The notes under the pieces are model-generated. The model ran no database searches and was not told the origin of the DNA. It saw only the letters and a program-made list of their open reading frames with translations. Positions 1-10,530 of a stretch of 64,000 bases of DNA are shown piece by piece. Source of the stretch: Diphasiastrum complanatum (lineage: Eukaryota; Streptophyta; Lycopodiopsida; Lycopodiales; Lycopodiaceae). Both the position numbers and the translations under genes were made by a program. The DNA lies in contig CM055098.1 in NCBI GenBank assembly GCA_029204225.1, positions 49,913,063 to 49,977,062 on the forward strand, given 5' to 3'. The stretch's first letter is position 1. Every line of letters begins with the position of its first letter.

Positions 1-245
1 TAAGTCATTTGAAACTAAGTTTACATGAAGGTGACACAGTTGGATCGGATGAGGATTTATCCCAGTTGGAAGATTTATCACCCTTTGGAACCTGAAAAAG
101 TGCTCAGAACTAGAAGTAAACAATTAAAAAATCATTCTATCTCTGAGTGCTTAATTCGGTGAAAAGGTTGTACCGAGCATGATAATTTGTGGGAGAAAGT
201 TGATAGCATAAAGAATAATTTTCCTAAGTTTAGATTTTGAGGACA
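1..245 (+). pseudogene. Ty3/gypsy chromovirus polyprotein C-terminus with chromodomain remnant
   Basis: The plus-strand reading from about 91 gives EPEKVLRTRSKQLK, then SECLIR, a stop, KGCTEHDNLWEKVDSI and FPKF. This is the tail of a plant chromovirus integrase, whose chromodomain carries the conserved LIRWKGY...WE pattern and is thought to target insertion to particular chromatin. The Trp of RWKG is now TGA and another TGA follows FRF. A frameshift separates this part from the upstream DEDLSQLEDLSP stretch. Its 5' part lies outside the window. A non-functional fossil; family call fairly sure. Confidence 0.75.
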
Positions 246-459
246 TGAGCAGTTCATGTTGGAAAATCAAAGGATCAGGACCTTCAATTCTCTCGGTGCA
301 TGCACTCTTGGTGACTTAGTAGGCGAACACAAGAACATAATAAATTTTGCGAAAGTGATGAGCAAACAATCAGACAAGTCAATCAAATAGCCAGACAGAA
401 CGTAGAAAAGCATTGCAATATTGACACGAATCTGAACACAGAAACAGACAGAGTTGTAA

Positions 460-600
460 TTGGATTAAGTATAACAAAATATACAAGTCAATAATGCAGG
501 TGAGCACAAAATAGTAGTGGACATAACCGCATGCTTCACAAGGCTAATCACAATATGTAAAGGTCATGAGTCTATTACTGACAATCTATTTGAAAGGAAA
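460..600 (+). repeat. Dispersed repeat shared with 27812-27990
   Basis: The segment around AATATACAAGTC, GGCTAATCACAATATGTAA and TATTTGAAAGGAAA matches, with substitutions, the segment at 27812-27950 in the same orientation. No coding is seen. It is most likely an untranslated or LTR part of one retrotransposon family present twice. Confidence 0.55.
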
Positions 601-983
601 AGAATCAATGCGCGAAGGCATCTACAATGTCTGTCTCACTTGCTGTAAATGAATGAACAATGTGAGTCATTGGCGTGAGGAGCATGAATGGGTCATGTAC
701 AGTGTGTGTGTTTAAGAATGTCATTGCTAGTGCATGAATCATTCTAATTGTGTGTAGAACTACTTGTGATCGATGGATGCAATCGCTCAAAAAAAGAGCT
801 ACTTAACAGTCACAAATGCAAGAGATTAAGCCAGTGACTGAGGTGTCTTAGATCACCATGCACTAAGCAGAAACAAGACATAAAAAATAACATTCTTGCA
901 ATAATAGAAATGAATGGCACAATAAAATATGTACATCAAATAATTGGATGGACAATACATTTGTACACAGCTACAATTTCACT

Positions 984-1196
984 ATGTGAATCAATGACGT
1001 AGAAACGCTAGCTACTATAAATATAAATCACTAACATAGAAATGTCAACTGCTGTTAACTACTACAGAAAAACAACGTAAATCCATAACAGTGTGCCACA
1101 TTGTAGAATACTACAAGATAGTAAGTGATGGAAGGCGGAAACATCATAGTAGTAATACTACATGAATCACTGACATAGAAATGTCAACTACTATTG
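984..1196 (+). repeat. Three degenerate ~35-bp repeats (ATCACTAACATAGAAATGTC)
   Basis: Copies begin near 984, 1026 and 1163, each reading roughly AATCA-TGACATAGAAATG-TCAACTACTA. They are irregularly spaced, so this is not a strict tandem array. No coding is apparent. Confidence 0.5.
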
Positions 1197-1294
1197 CCTG
1201 CCGCAGGAAGAACATGAACGTGAGCAGGTCCGCCTCTCATTTTCTTCAATTGCTCATTTACATAATATCAGCTGGAAGATCTTGTGCTATCTTA

Positions 1295-1385
1295 ACTTTA
1301 CAATTACAAGATAGTTAATAGCTGCTAAACTGATCAATAGATCGGTTCATTGTTGGAGCGTGAAGATGTAATGATCTGATACTTG
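1295..1385 (+). repeat. LTR scrap related to the copia K LTR
   Basis: TACAATTACAAGATAG, GATCGGTTCATTG and GGAGCGTGAAGATGTAA match the stretch at 20090-20180 in the same orientation. The rest of the LTR is absent here. Identification rests on visual matching only. Confidence 0.5.
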
Positions 1386-1538
1386 GAAATCCCTTGTAAA
1401 TCTGCAGATGGATGATGCGACACTCCTTGGCTTTATGGACTTTGCCTTTAGTTGAGGGCAACCTTCGGCATTTGTAGGACACCTTCGACATTTTTAGGGC
1501 ACCTTCGCAATTTTAAAGGCAAGTGTTGCCTATCATAA

Positions 1539-1760
1539 ACTGCGTGTAAAAATGCAGAATCACATTTTTTGGCTGTCAGAGATTGCATGTAAAAATGCAG
1601 TGTCACATTTATCGGCTGTCAAAGATTACACGTAAAAATGTAGTGTCGCATTTTTCGGCTGTCAGAAATTGCATGTAAAAATGCAGTGTCGCATTTTTCG
1701 CCTATGGAAATTCCTGAGTGAAAATGCAGATTGTAGCGACAACACGAGTAAAAATGCAGA
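1539..1760 (+). repeat. 43-bp minisatellite, four copies plus decayed ends
   Basis: Units start at 1539, 1582, 1625, 1668 and 1710, with spacing 43, 43, 43 and 42 bp. Each reads approximately ATTGCATGTAAAAATGCAG, then TGTCGCATTTTTCGG, then CTGTCAGA. A partial copy follows at 1710-1730, and another GTAAAAATGCAG lies near 1749-1760. The spacers are not unique, so this is a tandem repeat and not a CRISPR array. It lies just upstream of LTR-a. Confidence 0.85.
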
Positions 1761-1841
1761 CTTGTTTTGCCAACAGTTCTGCAGGAAGGTAATTAATAGA
1801 TCCTCATTACCAATTGAATTTTAGAGAAATTTCAATAGTTC

Positions 1842-1854
1842 ATGGGGGGAAGAA
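1842..1854 (+). other. Polypurine tract before LTR-a
   Basis: GGGGGGAAGAA directly precedes the TGTTATG start of LTR-a, the expected place for the plus-strand primer of reverse transcription. A similar AAGAGGGGCAAAA precedes LTR-b at 4722-4735. Confidence 0.65.
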
Positions 1855-2543
1855 TGTTATGTCCATGACTAGTACATAAGATTCAGTATACTCCTAGTCT
1901 TGGATACACGATACTCTAGTGAAACAAGCTATTACTTATGCCACGTCATACTAGACGTGACCCAAAAGTAACTAATATCCTTGTGAGACACAAGACACAG
2001 TAAATGGAGTTAGTACAAGGTTTGCGACAGTGTATGCATCTGTAAAATTATCAATAGCAATTCTATGAATAGAGGATCCATGGCATAGAGATTCTATTCT
2101 AGATGAATCTATATATAGAGGAGTTAGGACCTTGCATGACCATGTGCACAGGTGGTTCTAGCTCTATATAAGGAGGCCAAACTTGCCCTACTACTCTCAC
2201 TCTACTTTCATGCTTTCTAATCCTTGGCTTGGGGTTGAAGCTTCTAGAGTTGATTGGTTGCTTCTACTTGGTTGGGTGGTTTCTCCATTTTGTTTGTCTT
2301 GTAAGCAGGATCTTGAGGAGCTTTCCTTATACTATGACACCTTAGCAGCCACTTCCCTTGTGGGTCATTGCTAGCACCATGTGAATCCACCATCAAGGCC
2401 TTTTAGGCCTCAACCATTAATTATGATTGAATACTATTTGGGCCCTAGCCCCTCATAATCACAATCAATACCTAGTTTGAACAAGGCCTACTAACCTCCT
2501 TACAAGATATAGATCCAAGGTTAGCCAATTCGTGGGCATGACA
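1855..2543 (+). repeat. LTR-a, 3' LTR of a chromovirus-type gypsy element
   Basis: It starts TGTTATGTCC and ends GGGCATGACA, so the ends are imperfect inverted repeats (TGTTATG / CATGACA). A polypurine tract precedes it and no primer-binding site follows, as expected for a 3' LTR in plus orientation. A TATA box, CTCTATATAAGG, lies at 2162-2173. It resembles LTR-b in its start, its overall plan (CCTAGnCTTGGAnACACG) and its CATGAC end. The short open frame inside it (2183-2374) is not a gene. Confidence 0.65.
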
Positions 2544-3878
2544 TACTTCCCCATCTTAAACAAGTTATGTCTTCAAAACTTAAAGTTACGACAATTTTCA
2601 TTACACTTTTCTCTCTGATATTCGAAAGCATCATCATTCTATTGACCATTACATTGAACCAGATACTCAGTAATTATGTGATTCTATAATCGTTTAGTTG
2701 TCAACTCTAGTATCTTTTCAGGCTTGAATATGGTCCTACTTGAAGATTCTTCCAACAGGTCTAGTTGATCTCCTGAACCCAGAGGATCTCTCTAGACTGC
2801 ACCTAAGGTCACATGAAAAAAAAATGTATTTGAATTCCCTTCGGAGTTTCAATTTGTATGGTCCTCTATAATGAGCGAACTATTAGTAATGCTTGCTAAT
2901 GCGCATTACTTTTAAAATCTTTGAGATTCTTAAATACACCCAATTCCTATCAAGTGTAGTTATTTTCTAAAAAAGAGAAAAAAAACCTAAGGAAACAAAA
3001 AATGTATCGTATTTCCAAGAATTATAGGCTTTACATTTTGTCCTCCCCTATCGATCAAGTGTTGAATTGTGACTTATAATACCTAGAAACTAAATTCACC
3101 AATTCTTAACTTATAATGGTTGTGACTCATAAGTGATACATATAACCAACAATGGCAATTAATAGCTTCACTATAAAGTTACTCAACTAACTCAAAAGTA
3201 AAATTTTTGACTCAGTTAGTTGTTTCTGATTTGAAAATGCCTAAATGTCTAGTTGTAGGCCTATAAATTTACAATCATGTGACTCGGCTGATTTTAAGAG
3301 AATATTGTTCCTCAAAGAGCATTAATTCTCAAAAGATCACATCAACATCTTTATCAGAGACTATTTGAAAATAGATTTTAGTGAATTTTCTTCCTTTATC
3401 TCAATCCCAAAGATCAAATTGACTATACCAATGTCAAGGAATACTAGATTAGATCCAACAAACCCCTTCTTGTAATATAACCTTTTAATCTATGAAAATG
3501 TTCAAAATTCTAGCACTTAGTATAAAGGATCCGATTTGCAATTTGTTACTGACAATCTTACAAGGTATCAATCTAGCAATCTTACAAACTACCACCCAAG
3601 CAACTTGCATGAATTATATTAAGAAAAGAGAGCAAGTGATACATATACATAAAAACTTCTTGTAGGGGGTATTGGTACATGGCAGTACGTGCATGGCAGT
3701 ATGGTCCCCGTTATGGGACGCGTGTCCCAACCCAACCCAACCCAACATCTATACGTGCCTTTAGCATGGCACACACACAAACTTTTGAGCAAAAATTTAA
3801 AAAACTACTAAAACTAGAAATCTTATGTATGATCGAAAAATTAACTTGGCTTACTAACTTAACACTCTCCCTTAAGCC
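2544..3878. other. AT-rich region without recognisable genes
   Basis: No protein-like frame is seen on either strand. A short CCCAA repeat of four units lies at 3726-3746 next to GGGACGCGTGTCC (3716-3728). The stretch may be old retrotransposon DNA, but I cannot assign it. Confidence 0.4.
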
Positions 3879-4235
3879 CTAGTTTATTTTTCTAAGAAAA
3901 AATTCAAATTTATCAATAATGAGAGCTTTAGTAAGTATGTCTACTAGTTTTTCTTCTGTTCTACAATGCACTACATCTATTTCATTGGATAGTAAATTTT
4001 CTCTACTAAAATAATATTTAATCTCTATATGCTTCGTGCGTGTGTGAAATATAGGATTTTTAGCTAGTTGAATAACACTTTGGCTGTCACACACGATGAC
4101 TGTAGGCTTACATTGTAGGATGCCAATGTCTTCCATCATCCTTCTTAGCCAAATTGCCTCATGCTGTCTAGTTGAACGTTAGGGCTTTGTACTTCGCTTC
4201 TATGGTGAAAAGAGCAACTGTATCATGTTTTTTAC
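3879..4235 (-). pseudogene. Ty1/copia RNase H C-terminal fragment
   Basis: The minus strand encodes VIVCDSQSVIQLAKNPIFH, TRTKHIEIKYYFSREN and VDILTKAL, the standard C-terminal end of copia RNase H (a catalytic Asp in CDSQS; the DILTKAL tail). To the right, EAKYKALT appears after stops and a frameshift, so the SCEAEYKA motif is only partly preserved. The rest of the element is missing on both sides. The RNase H family is clear; the fragment is dead. Confidence 0.85.
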
Positions 4236-4640
4236 TGCACCAAAACAAAAAATTACAAACTTTCGAAATTTAATTTTCAAATTTTTTTATGTAACTTAAA
4301 AATTTGACATAAAAAACTGTTAGCACTAAGGCAATTGACATTAAAAAAATTGATACACTATTCGATTCCTTATGTCACTGATATAATGCCACACTGGCAT
4401 GCAAATCATACGACATCAATTACGAGATGTTGATTTAGAATTTTTTACGTAAAATCCAGTTATTCAAAAACCGTTAGCCACATTCACTAGTGTATGATAA
4501 AATCGTCAAAATACATGTGTATAACCACTCAAAACAACTGCCACATTATCATGTCACATCAGGCCCCTTCAAATCTTCACAAAACAAAGTGATTCCATCC
4601 ACAGAAATCATATCGGAGAAGGCATCTACAAAAGAATGAT
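4236..4640. other. AT-rich non-coding stretch with a short direct repeat
   Basis: No gene is seen. Two related segments, GACATAAAAAACTGTTAGCA (about 4297) and TTCAAAAACCGTTAGCCA (about 4464), suggest decayed repeat DNA. Confidence 0.35.
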
Positions 4641-4716
4641 GATTCATGGGAGAGAGGTGAAATCATAAAGAAGAATTTTCCTAAGTTTCGCTTTCAAGGA
4701 TAGAAGCAATTCAAGA
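4641..4716 (+). pseudogene. Second chromovirus chromodomain tail
   Basis: The reading DDSWERGEIIKKNFPKFRFQG ends in TAG at 4714-4716. It matches the WEKVDSIKNNFPKF end of the fragment at the window start, so a second copy of the same gypsy family ends here. Only the last 25 or so residues remain. LTR-b follows 20 bp downstream, the expected gene order. Confidence 0.65.
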
Positions 4717-4735
4717 GGGGCAAAATGTTACTCCA

Positions 4736-5338
4736 CATCCTACATATAGGCTTTGGCCATAATCCTAGACTTGGACACACGGTACTCCAATATTCAAGAT
4801 TATTGGATATGCCTCATTATTATGAGTCAGGCCAAATATATAATTAATAACCATGTGAGGACCCAATTACACATCTAATGACATGTGGACTAGTGCATGG
4901 GTTAGGACGAGCTATTAGCATGGTGTACAATATCAACAGTAATGAAAAGTGCTTTTGGAAGTATTCTTGGATTTCATGGGAACATGCATAGTAAAAGGTA
5001 AGGCTATATATCTAGGTGAACTCACCCTACTACCATTCGAGTTTCGGGGTTTCATTACCAATTTTCTCTCTCTACACCTATCTATGAAAAGATTTTAGAT
5101 TAGTGAAATAACTAGACTAAGGATTACGTTCAGTTGGGATTTGGTCACTATGCTTTCACTATATGTAAGAATAGATGTATTCATTATTAATATTAAGTTA
5201 TTTTCTATTAATAGATCATTCAAGATGACTGAAGGAATTACAAATCTTGTTGTACCTTTGCACATAATCTCGAGCTAGATCATCGACAGATCCTAGCTAA
5301 TAGATTATTCCACGTAGAACAACTCTGTGAGACATGAC
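4736..5338 (+). repeat. LTR-b, 3' LTR of the second chromovirus copy
   Basis: It begins TGTTACTCC immediately after a purine tract (AAGAGGGGCAAAA) and ends near GAGACATGAC. No primer-binding site follows. It is shorter than LTR-a but shares its beginning, the phrase CCTAGACTTGGACACACGG and its end. The right boundary is uncertain by about 10 bp. Confidence 0.6.
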
Positions 5339-5385
5339 GAATCATGATCCATGCCCAACAAGTCCACAAACGTTGACAAAAGACA

Positions 5386-5582
5386 TGGCATGATCAATCC
5401 TTAAAACTCAAAGAGTTCCAAGTCAGAGATAAGGGTCTTTTATACCAAGCCAAAGCCTTAAAAGGAAAACTAAAATATTCTGGCCAAGGACCTTATGTAA
5501 TCCAAAAGATATTTGCCTCTGGTTACATACAACTCCAAACCATACAAGGTGGTCAATGGAAGCAGACTCCAAAAGTACAATG
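5386..5582 (+). pseudogene. Gypsy (Athila/Tat-like) integrase C-terminal fragment
   Basis: The plus strand reads LKLKEFQVRDKGLLYQAKAL, then GKLKYSGQGPYVIQKIF and YIQLQTIQGGQWKQ. This is the non-catalytic C-terminal domain found after the DDE core in Athila/Tat-type integrases (GPYVI...QLQT). The same motif recurs in gypsy D near 34497-34560. The fragment lacks the catalytic core and begins abruptly after LTR-b. Confidence 0.7.
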
Positions 5583-6282
5583 AACCCTATTTTTATCTTG
5601 ATATGTACTAGGTTTGTTTATTCCATAAATTTTGTTATTCATTGCTGTTTACTGCCTGCTTGACATTTTGACGAGTTTTTTTTCGATATGTTTCTTATTT
5701 AGAATATCAAGATATCCTCAGATCAAAACTACAATCAGTCTTTTTCTATAACCACAAGATTCATTCTTTTTCTGAAGTTTTGATGCACAATCATACCAGA
5801 TAGAATTTGCTCAGACCCATTTTGATTGTCCACAATTCATTTATTACCTCCACGAATTCTAGCTCAGAGTCAAATTTTTTAGAAATAGAAAATCAGGTTT
5901 TTGCATTAGATCCTCACTGACAAAATTCGAAGATAATTCGCTGAGCCTCAAAATTACTTTCATGATTTCTCTATCATATCTGCGAATTCTGATCAGAACC
6001 ATATTAGTACTGTTAGTCAGTTTTACTCATTTTGTACAAAGAAACCAATTACAGGAACTCCTCAGACCTCAGAACATTGTCTTGAAATTCACAAACTTCA
6101 CTAAGAAATCATGGGCATTGAGGACGATTTCTGGGAGAAGTTATGATTTCTTGTCAAAAAAGTCTATATATAGGCCTCAACCATTCTCTCCACGAGTTCA
6201 TTCTAGCTTCCTGCTCAAGAGTTCATGCTGAAATTTTCAAAAATTTTCAAAACCATCTAGAATCATTTTCTCACTACTATCA
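5583..6282. other. No recognisable gene
   Basis: AT-rich DNA after a gypsy integrase tail and before a gypsy-type extra ORF. In Athila/Tat elements this is the spacer downstream of pol, which fits. The open frame at 5962-6231 resembles no protein I know. Confidence 0.35.
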
Positions 6283-7260
6283 TGGCCTCCCGAGACACCT
6301 CACTCTCACTCCATCATCGTAAGGTCCCTAAGCCTTATTCAGGTGACATATTATTGATCTCCATCAAGAATTATTCTGAAGCACTCATCCTAGCCAAGGA
6401 TATTCTCACTAACCTTGGTTTTGATCTGACTTATTTCACGAATCAGTAGAGTGAGAGTTTTGTTCGAGCAACCTACTCCACTTATTCTGATGGATCACGT
6501 CTAAGGCCAACAATTATACCATAATCAACATCTCCCCAAAACTTCTACAAGCCATTGAATTTCCTAACTTGGATGAGATGATCCATGGCAAGGGTACCAG
6601 CTATGATGCCAAATACTTCACAAAGTTTCTGATGGATGATGGAAAGACAATTGCCCAAACCAACGACGACATTGCAATTCGACTCATCAAAGATTCAAAG
6701 CTCAGTGCAGCATCAAAGATCCTCGTGGCCATGGTCAAGGTTCACGTTGCCAAAATAGATTGCATTCTACCAAGTGATCTATTTTCATTAACCCTCACCA
6801 TGAATGATCCCACTCAAAATTACAAGTGGGCATAGAAAGTTTCTAACAAATTATGTGTGACCTTGAAAGCTAAAAAAGCCACCACCAAATGTTGATATCT
6901 CCTCCACATGTTGGTCACAAAACAACTAGGACAACAAACGGCTGCGACTATCAAAGAGCTCGAAGACATCTATTCTACACCAAAAAATGGGCCACCCCAC
7001 AACTGTCAGCCAAACCTATTTCACATGCACCACCAACAAAGAAGTAGAAGGGTAAGGCAGTGAGCACGGATGACAACATCCTCCCCTGATATCTTATCCA
7101 GTGATATAGGGGCAGAGTATGCTGAATCAAAAGCGAGCTTAAAAAAAATTCCCAAAGGAGGCTTTGGCATAGTAGGAGGCCCTATTCCAACAGGCCCAAC
7201 AATGAAGACAAGCGGTAGCTACAGTAGCTAGCTCTTTGGATGCTGGCGCTTCCAGTTTTG
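6283..7260 (+). pseudogene. Decayed extra ORF of an Athila/Tat-like gypsy element
   Basis: An ATG at 6283 opens MASRDTSLSLHHRKVPKPYS. The reading continues through a TAG near 6448 and a frameshift near 6520 into LQAIEFPNLDEMIHGKGTSY, YFTKFLMDDGKTIAQTND and KILVAMVKVHVAKIDCILPS, then a Lys- and Ser-rich tail. The composition is protein-like and it lies downstream of an integrase tail, where Athila/Tat elements carry a non-canonical ORF of uncertain role. I infer that identity from position and rough pattern, not from a firm motif. A related block may be 25755-26120. Confidence 0.45.
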
Positions 7261-7665
7261 GTTCAGTAGGTGTGGTCCTGTACTGTTTCGGTATCATTAC
7301 CTACTAACACAACTCTCCTGCCACCACTACCCCCACCATTTACTACCACATCCACCCCATCATTCACACTTAGCACGGGCTTTGTTTTCACTATCCCATG
7401 AAAGCCCTCACCTACACATTCTTCCACCCTACTTGACTCTGCAGTCAATGTAGACAATTTTGCATTACAACTATTAACGCAAACCACATCCACCACCATA
7501 ACAAATTATCCACTCCACACATCTTCGACACACATCTAGTCACCACCACATTCACCACCCCTAATACCACAATCACGTCCACCTACATCCCCTATCATAC
7601 TGCAATCACCTCCCCCTGTATTTTCTCACACTCCAACATCTCCCCCAATAAGAGAGGTTAATATT
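7261..7665 (+). other. C/A-rich, Pro/Ser/Thr-type low-complexity DNA
   Basis: The plus strand is rich in CCACCA and CACATC. In the frame leading into the copia scrap it reads as Pro/Ser-rich peptide (SPPHSPPLIP). It may be the low-complexity linker of a polyprotein. No domain is visible. Confidence 0.3.
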
Positions 7666-7958
7666 GCTCTATCTAAAGAGTTTAGGATGGTTGATTTCGG
7701 CCTATTGCACTTCATTCTAGAAATAGAACTCATAAGAGGATTGGATTTTAGCTTCATATGTCAGTCTAAATATGCTACATCCATCCCAAATAGATTTGGA
7801 ATGAAGAATTGTAAAGGCATTGAGACTCCAATGGAGCAGCGTGTAAAAGCATCTATAAGTGGTGATGAAGCATCCTTTGGGGACATCACTCTCTATAGAA
7901 GGCTTATAGGCTCCTTAATTTATTTGACTATAACTAGATCTATAATCTCCTCTTATTG
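7666..7958 (+). pseudogene. Ty1/copia reverse transcriptase fragment
   Basis: The reading gives SKEFRMVDFGLLHFILEIEL, QSKYATSIPNRFGMKNCKGI and LYRRLIGSLIYLTITR. It aligns residue for residue with the thumb region of the copia M polyprotein (about residues 1027-1115), so it comes from the same lineage. It lacks the YVDD catalytic box upstream and RNase H downstream. The junctions at both ends are abrupt. Confidence 0.85.
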
Positions 7959-8919
7959 AAAAAACACAATTTAATTACAAAAGTTTAGGTGGAGAACATC
8001 AAGGCCTAAAATGTAATAAATAGGACAACACAAAGAATTTCACCCATTAAGAACTAAGAATGAATAACAATACAACCTTTCTTTCATCTTTAAAAGATGA
8101 TAAGCACACAAATATCAATTTGGTTGGTGGTGGCTTTTATTTTTGTTATTGTGTGTTCATTAAGGAGAAGAGAAAGGCCCAATTTCCCTAGGGATCATGG
8201 CTCGTATTGTAAAAGTGAAGCTTGTTAGCATACACAAAGCAAGATTCATTTGGAGGGGATTGTTGATGCTTATTTAAAACTAATCTATTTTTTGTAAACC
8301 TTGACAACTCTTTCACATAATTGCTATTCAATGAGATTTTTATAAAAAGCTTTTCAAAAAAATAAGTGACCTTATAGCTCATGCAGATAGTACATGTACC
8401 TTTCAATTTTTTTCATTCCTATTGTAACTTGTAAGTGTTTTCTAGTGCATGCAACTTGTTAATTAAAATAATGAATTTAGCTTTTTTTCAAATGAATCCT
8501 AGTACAACATGTCTCTTTTGTTACATCAAAGATGTCCCACGTGCATCAAAGTCATGTGAAAGAAGAAGAGAATATTGAGATGAAAATATAGTTGAAGCCA
8601 TATTTATTATTTTGAAGCACCAAAGTCAAAGAAAAGATATGTTTACCTACCTAATCTTCTTATTTTCATTTTATTTTAGTCATTTTCTATTTCTCTCGAG
8701 AAAAATGAGATCTCTTTGGAACATGATTGATGTATTTCCATAGAATGAATAATATTGCAATTTAAACTATCTAACAAATATTTCAAAGATACTTATAGAC
8801 GAGCTTTTGTGCTATTTTTGAAAAAGTTTCAACAAGTGAGAGAAACATTTAAATTATATCTTGCTTGAAGTCAATTCTCATGTTAGCATGACCTTGAACC
8901 ATGCTAATAGAACTCTAAA

Positions 8920-8970
<51 letters not shown>

Positions 8971-9310
8971 TATAATTTAGCTATGATAAGTATGACAACA
9001 ATCAAATATTCTATTTCTTCTAAAATGATGACACTAATCTAATATTGTAAATCTTGAAAAAAGGAGGAGATCCCAATAAAAATGTGACTAATATACAAGA
9101 ATTCAGGTAATTAGTTTATCCAACACTTCATTTTTGTTGTTTAGCAGTAACTTGTTGATGATACTACTATTTCATGCTTTTGAGATCTACTCTCAATTTT
9201 GATAGACTGATTACTATGTGGCCAAAATATTTCTATGTGCTAGGGCACAATTTCGTTTTGATTATAAAACTTTGTAAAGTCAAGTCCTTATGGCACATGG
9301 TTTTGGGTGA
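7959..9310. other. AT-rich region with no recognisable gene
   Basis: No protein-like frame on either strand. It contains the (AC)n tract listed separately. Confidence 0.4.
8921..8969 (+). repeat. (AC)24 microsatellite
   Basis: An uninterrupted AC dinucleotide run of 49 bp. Confidence 0.98.
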
Positions 9311-9313
9311 ACC

Positions 9314-9346
9314 AAAAACCCTAACCCTAGGAATGTCTATATAAGG
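9314..9346 (+). promoter_or_regulatory. Telo-box and TATA box (promoter-like)
   Basis: AAAAACCCTAACCCTAGG (9314-9331) contains the plant telo-box AAACCCTAA, and CTATATAAGGGC follows at 9338-9349. The (GA)80 tract starts about 25 bp after the TATA box, where a transcription start would be expected. This is a standard layout for a plant promoter or an LTR promoter. No gene follows before the copia A LTR, so what it drove is unknown. Confidence 0.5.
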
Positions 9347-9360
9347 GCACAACCTTTTTC

Positions 9361-9526
<166 letters not shown>

Positions 9527-9588
9527 TTTTTGGCAAGTAGATAAATGCATGAGGTTAGATTTGGACCCATTCTAACTGGCCAGATTTC

Positions 9589-9974
9589 ATACATTGCATC
9601 TAGACTAGAATTTCTAGGTTTTTTTGATGAAGTACCAAGAAGTTACCATTTAGGAAAAGCTTAGGGCAATTGGACAAATGACATTTTAGCAGCTATAAAT
9701 AGCAGTACCAGTGTGAAAAAAGTATCTTTGTATTCTCATTTTATGTTGAGAATTTATCCCTTTTAATTCTATGTCCATCTCATGTGTATTTCTCAAGATA
9801 TCTTGATTTCTAGTGTGTAGAATGTCGTTTTTGTTGTTAATCTTGCAACCAAATGTGTGAAGGACAGTAGGCGGTTGTTTTTTTATGGATAGGGCTAGCT
9901 AAATCTAGATGGCATCCAAACATAGCCAAAGATATAAGATCCATCAAGTATGTTTTGGATCTCCTTTTTTCACA
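9589..9974 (+). repeat. 5' LTR of copia A
   Basis: It ends TTTTTTCACA, directly before a primer-binding site. It contains TATAAATAGCAGTACCAG (a TATA-like box), TCTCAAGATATCTTGATTTC and GATCCATCAAGTATGTTTTG, all of which recur in the 3' copy (13893-14283) and in the LTRs at 62409-62795 and 62807-63282. The start is set by where similarity to 62807 begins (TACATTGCAT) and is uncertain by some tens of bases. Confidence 0.8.
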
Positions 9975-9986
9975 TGGGATCAGAGC
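9975..9986 (+). other. Primer-binding site of copia A
   Basis: TGGGATCAGAGC follows the LTR end. It differs by one base (G for T at position 4) from TGGTATCAGAGC, the complement of the 3' end of plant initiator-Met tRNA, which primes minus-strand synthesis. Confidence 0.85.
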
Positions 9987-10530
9987 TGGTTGCATGCCAA
10001 ATTTGGAGTATTTACCAAATCTAGAGGTGGATATGGGGGCGCCATAAATTCTGTGTGGATTTCGAGGTGTTTCTAGCTCAAATCATGCATTTTCAAGTAT
10101 CAAAAGTGGATCTTTGTGATCTAACCATCATTTTAGGTCAAATCACTTGGAATAGGCCGATTTTTGAAACCACTTACTGTATTGTGGAGACAAAAATTGC
10201 TTATGTTAGTGTATGTTACATTCTACAAGATGATGTATCAAGATTCTAGCTTTTGCATATAGTTTTTTGCTTGATTCAATATTTTGCATTTTTGGAAGAA
10301 CTCTAAATTTGATATGATCTCTTGATTTCAAGTTGCTGGAATTTTTCAAAAGTGTGTTTCAATCTTAGGTGTTACCAAAAGCTCATCATATTGTTTTTAG
10401 ATCTATTGTGATCAAGAAATCCACATCCTATGTGCTAGGATTTTCTAGAAGAGAGAAAAGGAGAGGCTAGATTGTTTCCAAATCTTTTTGATTTTGAGAT
10501 CAAGGTGAGAAGCAAACCAATCTAACTCTT
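9987..10530 (+). other. Copia A leader; gag gene missing
   Basis: The stretch between the primer site and the protease holds no Gag reading (no SNYxxWK motif and no CCHC knuckle). In relatives such as copia M about 900 bp of gag lies here, so gag was deleted, leaving only leader DNA. The open frame at 10055-10249 is not Gag. Confidence 0.6.

Larger units (their letters stand above)
246..1838. other. Non-coding repeat-derived stretch between the chromovirus tail and LTR-a
   Basis: No open reading frame here resembles a protein. The stretch holds a block shared with 27812-27990, three degenerate 35-bp repeats, an LTR scrap similar to that of copia K and a 43-bp tandem repeat. All are listed separately. 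It probably combines the 3' untranslated region of the chromovirus with later insertions. Confidence 0.5.

Noticed and set aside
1539-1760. Possible CRISPR array
   Set aside because: The repeats are contiguous with no unique spacers, and the DNA is eukaryotic; it is a 43-bp tandem repeat.
2183-2374. 63-codon open frame
   Set aside because: It lies inside LTR-a downstream of its TATA box and shows no protein family signature.
7263-7499. Minus-strand Val/Gly-rich open frame
   Set aside because: It is antisense to C/A-rich low-complexity DNA and has no recognisable domain.
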